Source: CAVXFS01 sp963761115
GTDB taxonomy: Bacteria > Pseudomonadota > Gammaproteobacteria > Burkholderiales > Gallionellaceae
Direction of reading: 5' to 3'
NCBI GenBank assembly: GCA_963761115.1
Contig: CAVXFS010000004.1
Span: forward strand, 789,467 to 853,466
DNA: 64,000 nt
The notes beneath the pieces are model-generated. The model saw nothing but the letters and a program-made list of their open reading frames with translations. It made no database searches and was not told where the DNA came from. Every line of letters starts with the position of its first letter. The first letter of the stretch is position 1. Position numbers and translations under genes: made by a program. Below are positions 50,475 to 59,870 of this stretch, one piece after another.

Positions 50475-51974
50475 ATGGATCCGCACCCAGGCGCACTTTC
50501 CGACCGGCAGGCTGCAAGAAAGATCCCCTATTCCTTCGCCAAGGCCAAAGGCGTCCTGGTGACGCATTTATCGGGTGAGGTCGCGGACGTGCAATTGCGC
50601 ACGGATGCCGCAGCCGAGGTTCTGGCCGAAGTGCGCCGCGTGCTGGGTGTGCCACTGCGCACGACCCTGCTGGAACCGGCGGCATTCGAGCAGGCGCTGG
50701 CCAGCGTCTATTCCCAGGGCGATGGCGCGGCGGCGATGGTTGGCGATGTGGAACAGGACATGGACCTGTCGCAACTGATCCATGACCTGCCCAGGACCGA
50801 GGACCTGCTGGATGCCGAGAACGATGCACCGGTGATCCGCATGATCAATGCATTGCTGAGCCAGGCGGTGCGCGAGGGCGCCTCCGACATCCATATAGAG
50901 CCGTTCGAGCTGCGCTCGGTCGTGCGTTTTCGCGTCGACGGCACCCTGAAGGACGTGGTCGAACCGCATCGCGCCCTGCATGCGGCGATGGTGTCGCGCA
51001 TCAAGATCATGGCCGACCTGGATATCTCCGAGAAACGCCTGCCGCAGGATGGCCGCATCACCCTGCGGCTGGCGGGACGCCCCGTGGATGTGCGGGTTTC
51101 CACGTTGCCGACCGGGCATGGCGAGCGCGTGGTGTTGCGCCTGCTCGACAAGAATGCCGAGCGTCTCGACCTGGCGCGGCTGGGCATGGACGCCGATACG
51201 CTGGCGGCCATGGACAAGCTGGTGCACCAGCCGCACGGCATCGTGCTGGTGACCGGACCGACCGGCTCCGGCAAGACCACCACGCTGTATTCCGCGCTTT
51301 CACAGATCGATGCGACGCAGACCAATGTGATGACGGTCGAGGACCCGATCGAATTTGACCTCGACGGCATCGGCCAGACGCAGGTGAACTCGCGCATCGA
51401 CATGAGTTTTGCGCGCGCGCTGCGCGCGATCCTGCGGCAAGACCCCGATGTGATCATGATCGGCGAGATCCGCGACCTGGAAACGGCGCAGATCGCGGTG
51501 CAGGCCAGCCTGACCGGGCATCTGGTACTGGCCACGCTGCATACCAACGACACGGTGAGCGCGGTGACGCGCCTGACCGACATGGGCGTCGAACCGTTCC
51601 TGTTGTCTTCGAGCCTGCTCGGTGTGCTGGCGCAACGGTTGGTGCGCTGCCTGTGTACGGAATGCCGGGAAAGCTATGTACCCGATGCGACCGAGCTGGC
51701 GCTGCTTGGAGAAACTGATCGCCCGCAACTCCTTTATCGTCCGGTTGGCTGTGCAAGCTGTGCGTATAGTGGCTATCGCAGACGCACCGGGATATTCGAA
51801 CTGTTGCATATAGATGATGGGCTGCGCCGTTTGATCCACGACCGGGTGCAGGAACAATCATTGCGTGAATACGCCGTTCAGGGTGCCATGCGCGTGCTGC
51901 GCCAGGACGGAGTACGGCTGGTTGTTTCGGGCGCAACTTCGCTGGAAGAACTGCTGCGGGTAACGCGTGATTGA
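50475..51974 (+). CDS. gspE: Type II secretion system ATPase GspE
   Basis: A 499-residue secretion ATPase. It has the N1E-type domain, Walker A GPTGSGKTTTLYSAL near residue 260, the Asp box (VMTVEDPIEF), Walker B DVIMIGEIRD, the His box LATLHTNDT and the tetracysteine zinc motif (CTEC...CASC) near 390-432. It powers pseudopilus assembly and starts nine bases after gspD. Confidence 0.96.
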   Translation: MDPHPGALSDRQAARKIPYSFAKAKGVLVTHLSGEVADVQLRTDAAAEVLAEVRRVLGVPLRTTLLEPAAFEQALASVYSQGDGAAAMVGDVEQDMDLSQLIHDLPRTEDLLDAENDAPVIRMINALLSQAVREGASDIHIEPFELRSVVRFRVDGTLKDVVEPHRALHAAMVSRIKIMADLDISEKRLPQDGRITLRLAGRPVDVRVSTLPTGHGERVVLRLLDKNAERLDLARLGMDADTLAAMDKLVHQPHGIVLVTGPTGSGKTTTLYSALSQIDATQTNVMTVEDPIEFDLDGIGQTQVNSRIDMSFARALRAILRQDPDVIMIGEIRDLETAQIAVQASLTGHLVLATLHTNDTVSAVTRLTDMGVEPFLLSSSLLGVLAQRLVRCLCTECRESYVPDATELALLGETDRPQLLYRPVGCASCAYSGYRRRTGIFELLHIDDGLRRLIHDRVQEQSLREYAVQGAMRVLRQDGVRLVVSGATSLEELLRVTRD

Positions 51975-52029
51975 TCCTGTGTCGTTGTTGCCTTGTTCCA
52001 CCTTCAATATTTATACCTGAAAATAATCT

Positions 52030-53250
52030 ATGGCTGCCTTCCGCTATGAGGCATTGAACGATACCGGCCTGGTCACTCATGGAGTCATCGAGGCGGAGAC
52101 CGTGCGCCTGGCGCGCGCCCGGGTGCGGGAGCTGGGGCTGACCCTGATCGCGGTGCAGGCGGTCACGCAGGAATCCATGCTGTCCGGCCATGGCCGGCGT
52201 TGGCGATTCGGCACAGGTATCTCCGCCGCCCAGCTCAGTTTGCTGACCCGCCAGCTGGCGACCTTGCTGGGGGCCGGGCTTACCATCGAGCAGGCGTTGA
52301 ACGCCACGATGGAACAGAGCGAAAGCGAAGCCGTGCGCCAGCTGCTGGCTGGCGTCCGCGCCGAACTGCTGGAAGGGCATACCCTGGCCCAGGCAATGGG
52401 CCGGTACGGGAAGACCTTTCCGGATATCTACCGTGCGCTGGTCAAGGCCGGCGAGGCATCGGGCGAGCTGGATCGTGTCATGCTGCGTCTGGCCGACTAT
52501 ACCGAGTCAAGGCAGGCGCTGCGCCAGAAGGTGGGGCTGGCATTTGTCTACCCGGTGATCGTCTCCGTGGTGGCGCTGCTAGTGGTGAGTGGTCTGCTCA
52601 TGTATGTAGTGCCACAAGTAGTAAATGTGTTTCAACAGTCTCACCAGACCTTGCCACTATTGACTCGCATGTTGATCTGGCTGAGCACGGCGTTACAAGT
52701 TTCCTGGATATATTTATTGACCGCCATTGCCGGCATCGGGCTGGCGATACACCTTCTGCTGCGCAATGAAGCGATACGCTTCGAGTGGCATGCCATCATG
52801 CTGCGCCTGCCGATGATCGGGCGGCTGGTGCGGGGTATCAATACGGCACGCATGGCCAGCACGCTGGCGATATTGTCGGGCAGCGGGGTGCCATTGCTGG
52901 TTTCATTGCAGGCGGCAACTGGAGTGGTGGAAAACCTGCCGATGAAACGCGCACTGCAGGAGGTTTCCGGGAAGGTGCGCGAAGGGGTTGGCTTGAGCCG
53001 TGCGCTGGCTGTCTCCGGCTTGTTTCCGCCGATCCTGATCCACCTGATCGCCAGCGGAGAGGCCAGCGGCAGGATAGACCTGATGCTGGAGCGGGCGGCG
53101 ACTCAGCAGGAACAGGAAATCAGCAACTACACCACCGTGCTGACCACACTGCTCGAACCCCTGTTGATCCTGCTAATGGGCGGGCTGGTATTGGCTATCG
53201 TGCTCGCTATCCTGTTGCCCATTATCGAGATGAACCAGATGATCCGGTAG
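52030..53250 (+). CDS. gspF: Type II secretion system platform protein GspF
   Basis: A 406-residue membrane protein with two repeated T2SSF domains. The first begins around LSLLTRQLATLLGAGLTIEQA and the second around TARMASTLAILSGSGVPLL. It has three membrane helices (~170, ~220, ~375). The opening AAFRYEALNDTG is typical. It is the last of the four gsp genes here; gspG-N do not follow, so the rest of the system must lie elsewhere. Confidence 0.95.
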   Translation: MAAFRYEALNDTGLVTHGVIEAETVRLARARVRELGLTLIAVQAVTQESMLSGHGRRWRFGTGISAAQLSLLTRQLATLLGAGLTIEQALNATMEQSESEAVRQLLAGVRAELLEGHTLAQAMGRYGKTFPDIYRALVKAGEASGELDRVMLRLADYTESRQALRQKVGLAFVYPVIVSVVALLVVSGLLMYVVPQVVNVFQQSHQTLPLLTRMLIWLSTALQVSWIYLLTAIAGIGLAIHLLLRNEAIRFEWHAIMLRLPMIGRLVRGINTARMASTLAILSGSGVPLLVSLQAATGVVENLPMKRALQEVSGKVREGVGLSRALAVSGLFPPILIHLIASGEASGRIDLMLERAATQQEQEISNYTTVLTTLLEPLLILLMGGLVLAIVLAILLPIIEMNQMIR

Positions 53251-53266
53251 CGCTAAACTGGTTTCT

Positions 53267-53295
53267 CTGGCTGGGATTTATGCCAAGCCGGTTTT
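53267..53295 (+). terminator. Probable terminator of the gsp operon
   Basis: CTGGCTGG and CCAAGCCGG pair with one bulge and one wobble, and TTTT follows. It lies 17 bases after the gspF stop, ahead of the convergent luxI-type gene. Confidence 0.45.
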
Positions 53296-53309
53296 CCCAT
53301 GATTTCATA

Positions 53310-53918
53310 CTACTCATCGAACAGGGCCCGATGAGTTTCTTCCCCGAGTTCGATATTCAATGCAACGACCTTTTCAGTACCCTTGCGGCGCGGCGGCCCA
53401 AACCGGTTCACGGTAATGTTTGCATGCCTGAGCATGCGCTCAATGGCGACAGTGGTTACCGTAACATAACGTTCAATACCCATCCGGTCACCGAAGGCAA
53501 CCACTTCCCGCATCGCCTCCATTGCCAGGCCGGTAAACCCAAACCCTTCCGAAGCGTCGGTCATGATTGCGAACCGGCTGAGTTCCCAGACTTTCGGATT
53601 CTCGGGAACCGGATGGTCATGCAACAACTCCGGGAATACCTTCTTGAGCATATAAGGGCCCTCGGTCGGTAGCAATCTCCAGCAGCCGCACAAGTAATTG
53701 TCAGGATGAAAGATCATCATGTAGTACGGGTCAAGGAAATCAAATTCATCGATTTCAATGTTACTTATGACGGATACGGTCCAGCCCATTTTTTCGCTGA
53801 ATATTTTCGCCCGCAATTGGTGCATGTCACTTAATTCCAGGCGATTGAAATCCGATCGTCGCGCGATTCGAAATGAACTGGAGATGACTTTTCTTGCCGG
53901 GTCATTTGCAGAAGTCAT
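53310..53918 (-). CDS. LuxI-family acyl-homoserine lactone synthase
   Basis: About 202 residues from the Met at 53918, the usual size for the family. The conserved autoinducer-synthase residues can be followed: Arg in HQLRAKIFSEKMGW with its Phe and Trp, the acidic pair in EIDEFDFLDPYY, Arg in GCWRLLPT, and Glu-x2-Arg in WELSRFAIM. It should make an acyl-homoserine lactone from SAM and an acyl-ACP. A Met at 54026 would add a 36-residue Ser/Pro-rich extension; neither start has a clear ribosome binding site. No luxR is adjacent; the only one in the window is at 14942. Confidence 0.87.
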   Translation of the reverse strand: MTSANDPARKVISSSFRIARRSDFNRLELSDMHQLRAKIFSEKMGWTVSVISNIEIDEFDFLDPYYMMIFHPDNYLCGCWRLLPTEGPYMLKKVFPELLHDHPVPENPKVWELSRFAIMTDASEGFGFTGLAMEAMREVVAFGDRMGIERYVTVTTVAIERMLRHANITVNRFGPPRRKGTEKVVALNIELGEETHRALFDE

Positions 53919-54346
53919 AATTGCATCGGGCAGTTTGTCCTTTGCGCGGGCGTGATTCCGAGGCGGAGAAGGCGCTTGCTTGATTGTTCTGGTGGATGGG
54001 TAATCGGTTGAATTCGAACTTGCCATGAATTTTGTCTGCTGATAATAAGGTATTCGGAACGCACTGAATTATGAATTGAGGTAATTGCTGCGTAACTATC
54101 AAAACAGTTAGGCACCATTCCTGATTCATTGATGCGTTTTGCAGTTAAGCAAATTCACAGCGGATTCGTACAGATGGCGGGAGGCGGGGGAGCGCAAAGC
54201 TCCAAATGCTGATTCAGGTCTTTTTCAAACTTTTGAGTGATATGGAACTATTTGCGTATTGCTGTATCTATTTGCCCAGTAAGCTTCAAAATGTTAATTC
54301 TCCTTGAGCTTGCCGTCTTGACTTCTCCTCTCCTAGTTAAGACATT
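53919..54346. other. Region upstream of luxI, possible small RNA
   Basis: About 430 bases without a protein gene. It must hold the promoter of the minus-strand luxI-type gene. A weak dyad TAACTATCAAAACAGTTA lies at 54093-54110. The right part leads into the orphan terminator and may be transcribed on the plus strand. Confidence 0.4.
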
Positions 54347-54383
54347 TGCCCCTGGTCTTTGTGGTCCAGGGGCATATTTTTTT
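54347..54383 (+). terminator. Orphan strong rho-independent terminator
   Basis: TGCCCCTGG and CCAGGGGCA form a perfect 9-bp stem around a 10-base loop, followed by TATTTTTTT. No plus-strand gene lies within 1 kb upstream (gspF ends at 53250 with its own hairpin), so it probably ends an unannotated short RNA. The bases just before the stem are a CU-rich single-strand candidate (TTCTCCTCTCC). Confidence 0.75.
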
Positions 54384-54574
54384 GGCCATCCCAAATGGCC
54401 CATCCTTCATTGAAAGTTGAGGTATGTGAAACAACTACATAATTATACGTGTTAATTAATATCTAAAACCTCCTGGTAAATGCTTAGCCTGATAGTTCCA
54501 CAAGCATATCGACCCGGTACCAAAATTGGCGTTCGCTTCGACTTGAACTCATGTACCCGGTCAGAAGAAATACG

Positions 54575-54762
54575 CTACCCGCATCGATCGTCGAGGATCC
54601 ATACGATTTCTGATACCCATTCGTTCAGTAAGCCATCTTTGCCCGTTACCATTTCATATGGATAGATTCCAATACGGCCCCCCCATTGTTTGAGCCAGCT
54701 ACACGCGTTGCGCATCCGGCGCACACCAATGCGAGTAAGAATATCAAGGCGATTTGTCGCAT
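54575..54762 (-). pseudogene. Tiny lipoprotein with poly-G frameshift
   Basis: From ATG 54762, with GTGGAG upstream, the frame encodes a lipoprotein leader (MRQIALIFLLALVCAGC, lipobox Cys at 17) and then meets a run of seven G (54678-54684). As written, the frame stops soon after. With eight G it would continue as GRIGIYPYEMVTGKDGLL and NEWVSEIVWILDDRCG to the stop at 54575, giving 62 residues. So the gene is either switched off by a one-base tract change (phase-variation-like), dead, or misread. The protein family is not recognised. Confidence 0.6.
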
Positions 54763-55067
54763 CGCAATCTCCACAAAGTACAAGGATACCAACGTCAAGG
54801 CAGCCTGAAGCAGACGTTTGAACTTCTTTTTCGGTAATGCCGTGAACCTGGCGATTCAATCATCCATTCAGTCAGTCACGCTACTTGAAAGTAGTGTGTC
54901 AACGCATAATCAACTGGCACGTTTATGTCGCTGGAACTAGCTCTCAGCCACATGATAAATACTATATCAACGGGCAACCGATTTTATAGAATTTGTTGAG
55001 TTAGCTGTGACAAGCGAGATTCCGCTGCACAAAGACATTTATCTATAACCTCAATAAAAGGAATTTC
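54763..55067. other. Intergenic region before the Ser/Asp-rich gene
   Basis: About 300 AT-rich bases with no convincing frame. It should hold divergent promoters for the small lipoprotein and the Ser/Asp-rich protein. A short perfect hairpin CTACTT-GA-AAGTAG lies near 54881-54894. Confidence 0.4.
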
Positions 55068-55331
55068 ATGAATAAATTGATTGCATTGGCTTGTTTGGGC
55101 TTTGTACTTGCTGTTTCCATTCCAGCATTTGCCGATTCCGAAAATGATTCTACCGCGACTAGTACGACCGCTACAGACGCTTCAAGTAACTCAGCTTCAG
55201 AAAATGATAATTCAAGTTCCAGTGATTCAGCTTCCGAAAGTTCAGGTTCAAGCGATTCGGGTTCGGATAATTCAAGTTCAGGCGATTCGGGCTCGGATAA
55301 TTCAAGTTCTAATGATTCTGGTTCGGATTAA
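55068..55331 (+). CDS. Secreted Ser/Asp-rich low-complexity protein
   Basis: An 87-residue protein. A clear signal peptide (MNKLIALACLGFVLAVSIPAFA, cleavage before DSEND) is followed by ~65 residues made almost only of Ser, Asp, Asn, Glu, Gly, Thr and Ala. The last third is a repeat with period ~9, (S)GSDNSSS(G/N)DS. There is no Cys or aromatic residue in the mature part, and its charge is strongly negative. AAAGGAA precedes the ATG, and a perfect terminator follows, so it is a single-gene unit. The function is unknown; a metal- or mineral-binding or matrix role is only a guess from composition. Confidence 0.75.
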   Translation: MNKLIALACLGFVLAVSIPAFADSENDSTATSTTATDASSNSASENDNSSSSDSASESSGSSDSGSDNSSSGDSGSDNSSSNDSGSD

Positions 55332-55378
55332 AATAAGTATCCAGTTGAGGTACAAGGCTGGATAAGTTGGGCAAATTT

Positions 55379-55409
55379 GAAGGCAGGGGAGAACCCTGCC
55401 TTCTTTCTT
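55379..55409 (+). terminator. Terminator of the Ser/Asp-rich gene
   Basis: GAAGGCAGGG and CCCTGCCTTC form a perfect 10-bp stem with loop GAGAA, followed by TTTCTT. It is 48 bases past the stop. The rest of the gap up to 55695 shows no gene. Confidence 0.9.
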
Positions 55410-55695
55410 AAAAATCAGATTCCAGGCCGGATTGGGGAATACTTGCTGAATGGGAAATCTGATAATCAGCAAGCTTTCAACTGAACTGCCAGTCATTCTG
55501 TATCTGACTTCCTGAGTTACCCCTGCGTACCATAGAACATAGACATTTCCCTTAAAGACCAATATATACTATTGCATATATTCAGTAAGTTTTAGAAATG
55601 GTTAAATATGCTGCAATATTTGTGCAGTTGCGAGCAGGCCTGATTATCTGGATATCAGAACGAATTGCCAAAATGGCTGAAACGAAAGGAATAAT

Positions 55696-57819
55696 GTGAC
55701 TCAGGCAAAGCTTCTAATCGTTGAGGATATGCTGACTACCCAGCAGATATACCGCGCCATTCTTGAACGTGCCGGATATCAGGTGTCCACAGCCAAGGAT
55801 TATGACCAGGCTATTGCCCTGGCAGACTCATCCATTGATCTCGCCCTGGTAGATATCAGCCTTCTGGGCGGGAAATCCGGCATCGAGGTATTGAAATTCA
55901 TCCGGCAACACCATCCCAATTGCCCGGTGATCATGGTGTCTGCATTTGCCAACAAACGCAATGCCATTGATTCCTTGCGTGAAGGTGCTGCGGATTATCT
56001 TGAAAAACCTGTAGAACCGGACGAATTGCCGCTTATTGTAAAACGCTGGTTATCGTACCGGTTTATGCAAAAAGAAAATGTGCGCCTGCAGGATTATCAG
56101 TCTATGTACGACGCTATTCAACAGAGTGAATCCAAGTTCCGCGCGATATTCGAAGCATCTCCAGCGCCTCTGGCCATGATTGATGAGCATGGGAACATCG
56201 AATACCTTAATAAGGCATTTATAGACGTTACAGGCTATACACAGGACGATATTCCCTCCTTGGCAGACTGGTGGATCCGTGCCTACCCTGATACTGAATA
56301 TCGGGAATGGATGGTAGAAACCTGGCAGGCTAATATGGAAAATGCGATGCGAACCAACAGTGCATTTTCCCCCATTGAACTGAATATCAGATGCAAGGAT
56401 GGCTCAATGCATATATTCAGTGTCGCCGCAGCACCATTGAAAAAGAACTTTGCCGAAAACTACCTGGTTGTATTGCACGACATCACTGATCGCAAGGTGG
56501 CGGAGGAGAAAATAAATCACCTGGCGTACTACGACCATCTCACTGGCCTGCCCAATCGATTGCTCCTGCTGGACAGGATGCAGAAGGCATTGGCTTTAAG
56601 CGCTCGCAGCAATCAGAAAGGTTCCCTGTTGTTCATCGATCTGGACAATTTCAAGAACCTTAACGATACGCTTGGCCATGAAATTGGAGATATGCTTCTT
56701 CAACAAATCACGCAACGCTTGCAGTATTTCATTCGTGAAGGCGACACAGTTTCTCGTTTGGGCGGTGATGAATTTGTAGTGTTGCTATTGGGCCTTGGAG
56801 AGAACCCCCTTGAGGCTGCAGCGCAGACGAAAGTCATTGGCGAGAAAATTCTTACCAAGATCAATCATGCTTACCAGTTGGGGGCGTATGAGCACCGCTG
56901 TACTGCCAGTATTGGCGTCACTCTGTATGATGGCTATCAACATTCGGCAGAAGAGCTAATAAGACAGGCTGACATTGCCATGTTCCAGGCGAAGAAATCC
57001 GGCCGAAACTTGCTGTGTTTCTATGATCCGCAGATGCAGAAAAACATCACTGCTCGTGCGGTGCTGGAAAATGACCTGGGCAAGGCGCTTCTGAATCAAC
57101 AATTCCAGTTGTATTACCAGATTCAGGTGGACGAATCGAATCGGCCATTGGGGGCAGAAACCCTGATCCGCTGGATACACCCTGATCGAGGTATCGTTTC
57201 TCCTGCTCAATTCATTCCGCTGGCTGAAGAAACGGGGTTAATCCTGCCTATAGGACATTGGGTGCTGGAGACGGCGTGCGCTCAGCTGAAAGCATGGCAA
57301 CAGGATGAAACTACCAGAAATCTGGTTCTGGTAGTAAACGTAAGTGCCAGACAATTCCGCCAGGAGAATTTCGTGGCTCAGGTGCAAACTGCATTGCAGC
57401 GACATGGCATCCTTCCAGGTCTGCTGAAACTGGAACTGACCGAAAGCATGCTGGTGGAAAATGTTGAAGAGATCGTGATAACCATGCGGGCGCTTAAAGA
57501 AATTGGTGTACAGTTTTCGCTGGATGACTTCGGCACCGGTTACTCCTCGCTACAGTATCTCAAGCGTCTACCGCTTGACCAGCTAAAAATCGATCAATCA
57601 TTCGTAAGGGATATGGTTACTGATGCCAGCGACAACTCGATTGTGCAAACCATTATTGCCATGGCAAAGAAACTGAATCTGGACATCATCGCCGAAGGCG
57701 TAGAGATGGAATCGCAACGTCAACTGCTCTCTTCATATGGCTGCCATCGCTACCAGGGATATCTGTTCGGCAAGCCAGTGTCGATTGATCAATTTGAGGC
57801 ATTGTTGAAGCGGAACTGA
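55696..57819 (+). CDS. Response regulator-PAS-GGDEF-EAL cyclic-di-GMP protein
   Basis: A 707-residue signalling protein starting at GTG with AAAGGAA upstream. It has an N-terminal receiver (~1-120, with the phospho-acceptor Asp in LALVDISLLGG), a PAS domain (~145-265), a GGDEF cyclase (intact LGGDEF near 355, and the inhibitory RxxD site REGD five residues before it) and an EAL phosphodiesterase (AETLIRW near 485, DDFGTGYSSL, IAEGVE). Both catalytic motifs look intact apart from the common ETL variant. No histidine kinase is adjacent. It stands alone between a terminator and a convergent gene. Confidence 0.93.
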   Translation: MTQAKLLIVEDMLTTQQIYRAILERAGYQVSTAKDYDQAIALADSSIDLALVDISLLGGKSGIEVLKFIRQHHPNCPVIMVSAFANKRNAIDSLREGAADYLEKPVEPDELPLIVKRWLSYRFMQKENVRLQDYQSMYDAIQQSESKFRAIFEASPAPLAMIDEHGNIEYLNKAFIDVTGYTQDDIPSLADWWIRAYPDTEYREWMVETWQANMENAMRTNSAFSPIELNIRCKDGSMHIFSVAAAPLKKNFAENYLVVLHDITDRKVAEEKINHLAYYDHLTGLPNRLLLLDRMQKALALSARSNQKGSLLFIDLDNFKNLNDTLGHEIGDMLLQQITQRLQYFIREGDTVSRLGGDEFVVLLLGLGENPLEAAAQTKVIGEKILTKINHAYQLGAYEHRCTASIGVTLYDGYQHSAEELIRQADIAMFQAKKSGRNLLCFYDPQMQKNITARAVLENDLGKALLNQQFQLYYQIQVDESNRPLGAETLIRWIHPDRGIVSPAQFIPLAEETGLILPIGHWVLETACAQLKAWQQDETTRNLVLVVNVSARQFRQENFVAQVQTALQRHGILPGLLKLELTESMLVENVEEIVITMRALKEIGVQFSLDDFGTGYSSLQYLKRLPLDQLKIDQSFVRDMVTDASDNSIVQTIIAMAKKLNLDIIAEGVEMESQRQLLSSYGCHRYQGYLFGKPVSIDQFEALLKRN

Positions 57820-57915
57820 TTTTAATAGCTGAATTGCCGATTCTGTGCATGTCAGATTTAGCCTGGACATGGAACGGTATGGCCATCCACGGCGTTTTCG
57901 TTAGCATCTGATGGG

Positions 57916-59748
57916 CTAATTGTTGAAACTCCTCAAATCAGATTTTACTCGCTGAAAGACATCATCCCATTCGCCATACTTTGATTGCCTATACAGTTTA
58001 ACTGATGGATACCACGGACTGTCTTCCCTATCTAGTTGCCAGCGCCAGTCTGGAACCCGGGGCAACAATATCCAGGTCGGCTTGCCCAATGCGCCGGAAA
58101 GATGAACAGTCGAGTTATCAATGGAAATTACCAGGTCGCATGCATCGATCAGGGACGCAAATCCATCCAGGTCATTGTAATTGTCAACAGTGGGGCACTG
58201 CAAAACTTCAACCCCCATGCTTTCTTTAACTTCATTTAGCTCTTCTGCAACTTCTCCGTACTGCAGATTTACAAATTTCACATTCGTCTTGCCAAGAATC
58301 CTGATGAAATTGTTCAAGTCAATGTTCCTGTTGCGGCCTTTCAGATGATTCGAACTGCGCCAGCTGATTCCGCAAAGCTTCACCTCACCTGCGCAAAGTG
58401 ATCCTCTGATCTGGCCAGTCTTTTCCTTATCCGCCAACAAATAACTTGGCCTGATTGATTTGAATGATTCCGGATCATTACAAAGGTACTTGCCCAGACT
58501 GCCCATTGGCATGTGTCTGTCATAGGCTTCTTCGTTGACAGGTTTGTTTGAGGGGAAAAAGTCTATCCCGGGCATTGAGCGCTCGAATAATGGGACTAAT
58601 CTGCTATCAATCCGTACCAGCGTTTGTGAAGACAGCATCTTGCTTTTTGACAAGAGCGATCCAAACATGATTTGATCGCCTATTCCCTGCTCATCCCAAA
58701 TCAATAGCCGCCCTTTTTCGTCGCCAACTTGCCATTCTGGTCGGTTGGATTGCAGGGGCATCGATGAGAATTCAGCGCGTGCCGATTTCCAGCGCCACTC
58801 ATATAATTCCCACCCATTGGCAAAATCCCCGCCGAGCAACAAAGTCAAAGACTTGTTTATATATGCTTCCGTATAGTCTGGTTTAAGCGCAATGGCTTTA
58901 TCATAATTCGCCAGTGCGCTGTCTAATTGATTCAGGTCATGTAGTAGCAGGCCCCGGTTGGAGTAGGCCTCCGCATGGTCTGATTTCAGCGCAATGACTT
59001 TGTCATAACTCTCCAGTGCCCGGTCTAACTGATTGAGTCCATGAAGTGCTAGCCCACGGTTGTTATAGGCTTCAGCATAATCTGGTTTAATTGCAATAGC
59101 CTTGTCATAACTCTCCACTGCCGCATCCAATTGCCTGCGTAACTGTAGTACCAATCCGCGGTTGTAGTTGGCCTCTGCGTAATCTGCCTTAATCGCAATG
59201 GCCTTGTCATAACTCTCCAGTGCTCTGTCCATTTGATTGAGATCTTGAAGCAATACGCCGCGGTTGGAATAGGCTTCCGCAAAGTCAGCTTTGATCGCAA
59301 TGGCTTTGTCATAACTCTCCAGCGAACGGTCTGGCTGATCGAGTTTATGCAGCACCTGGCCTCGGAAAAAGTAGGCTTCAGCATAATCTGGTTTAAGCGC
59401 AATGGCTTTGTCGTAACTGGCTAGTGCTGCGTCGAATTGCTTGAGTTCTTGCTGCACCAAGCCACGGTTGGAGTAAATAATGGCAAAATCCGGATTGATT
59501 CCTATAGCCTTGTTAATTAGTTTCAACGCTCTTTGCGGATTTCCTGATTGATACTCGACCATCCCTAATAAATGTAGTGAGTCAAAGTGCCTGGGTTGTA
59601 TATTGAGAATTGCTTCATAAATAATCCGGGCTTGAGCTAATTGCCCTTGTTGATGGAGCGCGAACGCTTGTTGAAATTTTCCGGAGATTTGTTCCGACGC
59701 TAAATTAGACGCGGTAATTGGCATGGCACTATCTGAGTTAGGTTTCAT
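57916..59748 (-). CDS. TPR repeat protein with GT-B glycosyltransferase-like domain
   Basis: A 610-residue protein. The N-terminal ~300 residues are about nine 34-residue TPR units with the repeated core ALASYDKAIALKPDYAEAY. The C-terminal ~300 residues start with FANGWELYEWRW and include LLIWDEQGIGDQIMFGSLL, GISWRSSNH and DLVISIDNSTVHLSGALGKP, the pattern of GT9/GT41-like transferases found fused to TPRs. It may glycosylate a protein or glycan. It has no signal peptide. A second TPR-fused enzyme lies just upstream on the same strand (120-base gap). Confidence 0.88.
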   Translation of the reverse strand: MKPNSDSAMPITASNLASEQISGKFQQAFALHQQGQLAQARIIYEAILNIQPRHFDSLHLLGMVEYQSGNPQRALKLINKAIGINPDFAIIYSNRGLVQQELKQFDAALASYDKAIALKPDYAEAYFFRGQVLHKLDQPDRSLESYDKAIAIKADFAEAYSNRGVLLQDLNQMDRALESYDKAIAIKADYAEANYNRGLVLQLRRQLDAAVESYDKAIAIKPDYAEAYNNRGLALHGLNQLDRALESYDKVIALKSDHAEAYSNRGLLLHDLNQLDSALANYDKAIALKPDYTEAYINKSLTLLLGGDFANGWELYEWRWKSARAEFSSMPLQSNRPEWQVGDEKGRLLIWDEQGIGDQIMFGSLLSKSKMLSSQTLVRIDSRLVPLFERSMPGIDFFPSNKPVNEEAYDRHMPMGSLGKYLCNDPESFKSIRPSYLLADKEKTGQIRGSLCAGEVKLCGISWRSSNHLKGRNRNIDLNNFIRILGKTNVKFVNLQYGEVAEELNEVKESMGVEVLQCPTVDNYNDLDGFASLIDACDLVISIDNSTVHLSGALGKPTWILLPRVPDWRWQLDREDSPWYPSVKLYRQSKYGEWDDVFQRVKSDLRSFNN

Positions 59749-59870
59749 CGGATGATTCTATTATCAGGACAGCCTTTTCCACAAGCATCCAAATAGGTAG
59801 TAACTATTGTTTCCAAAATTTGGTCGCCGCAGTCGCGTTGCCTCTGGTTTCAGCTCCTGCGCTACCTGAG

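Noticed and set aside
54093..54110. Dyad TAACTATCAAAACAGTTA upstream of luxI as a lux box
   Set aside because: It has CT-A-T/ACAG ends, but the spacing is 12 bases overall instead of the 16-20 of known lux boxes and two central pairs fail. Kept only as a weak dyad.
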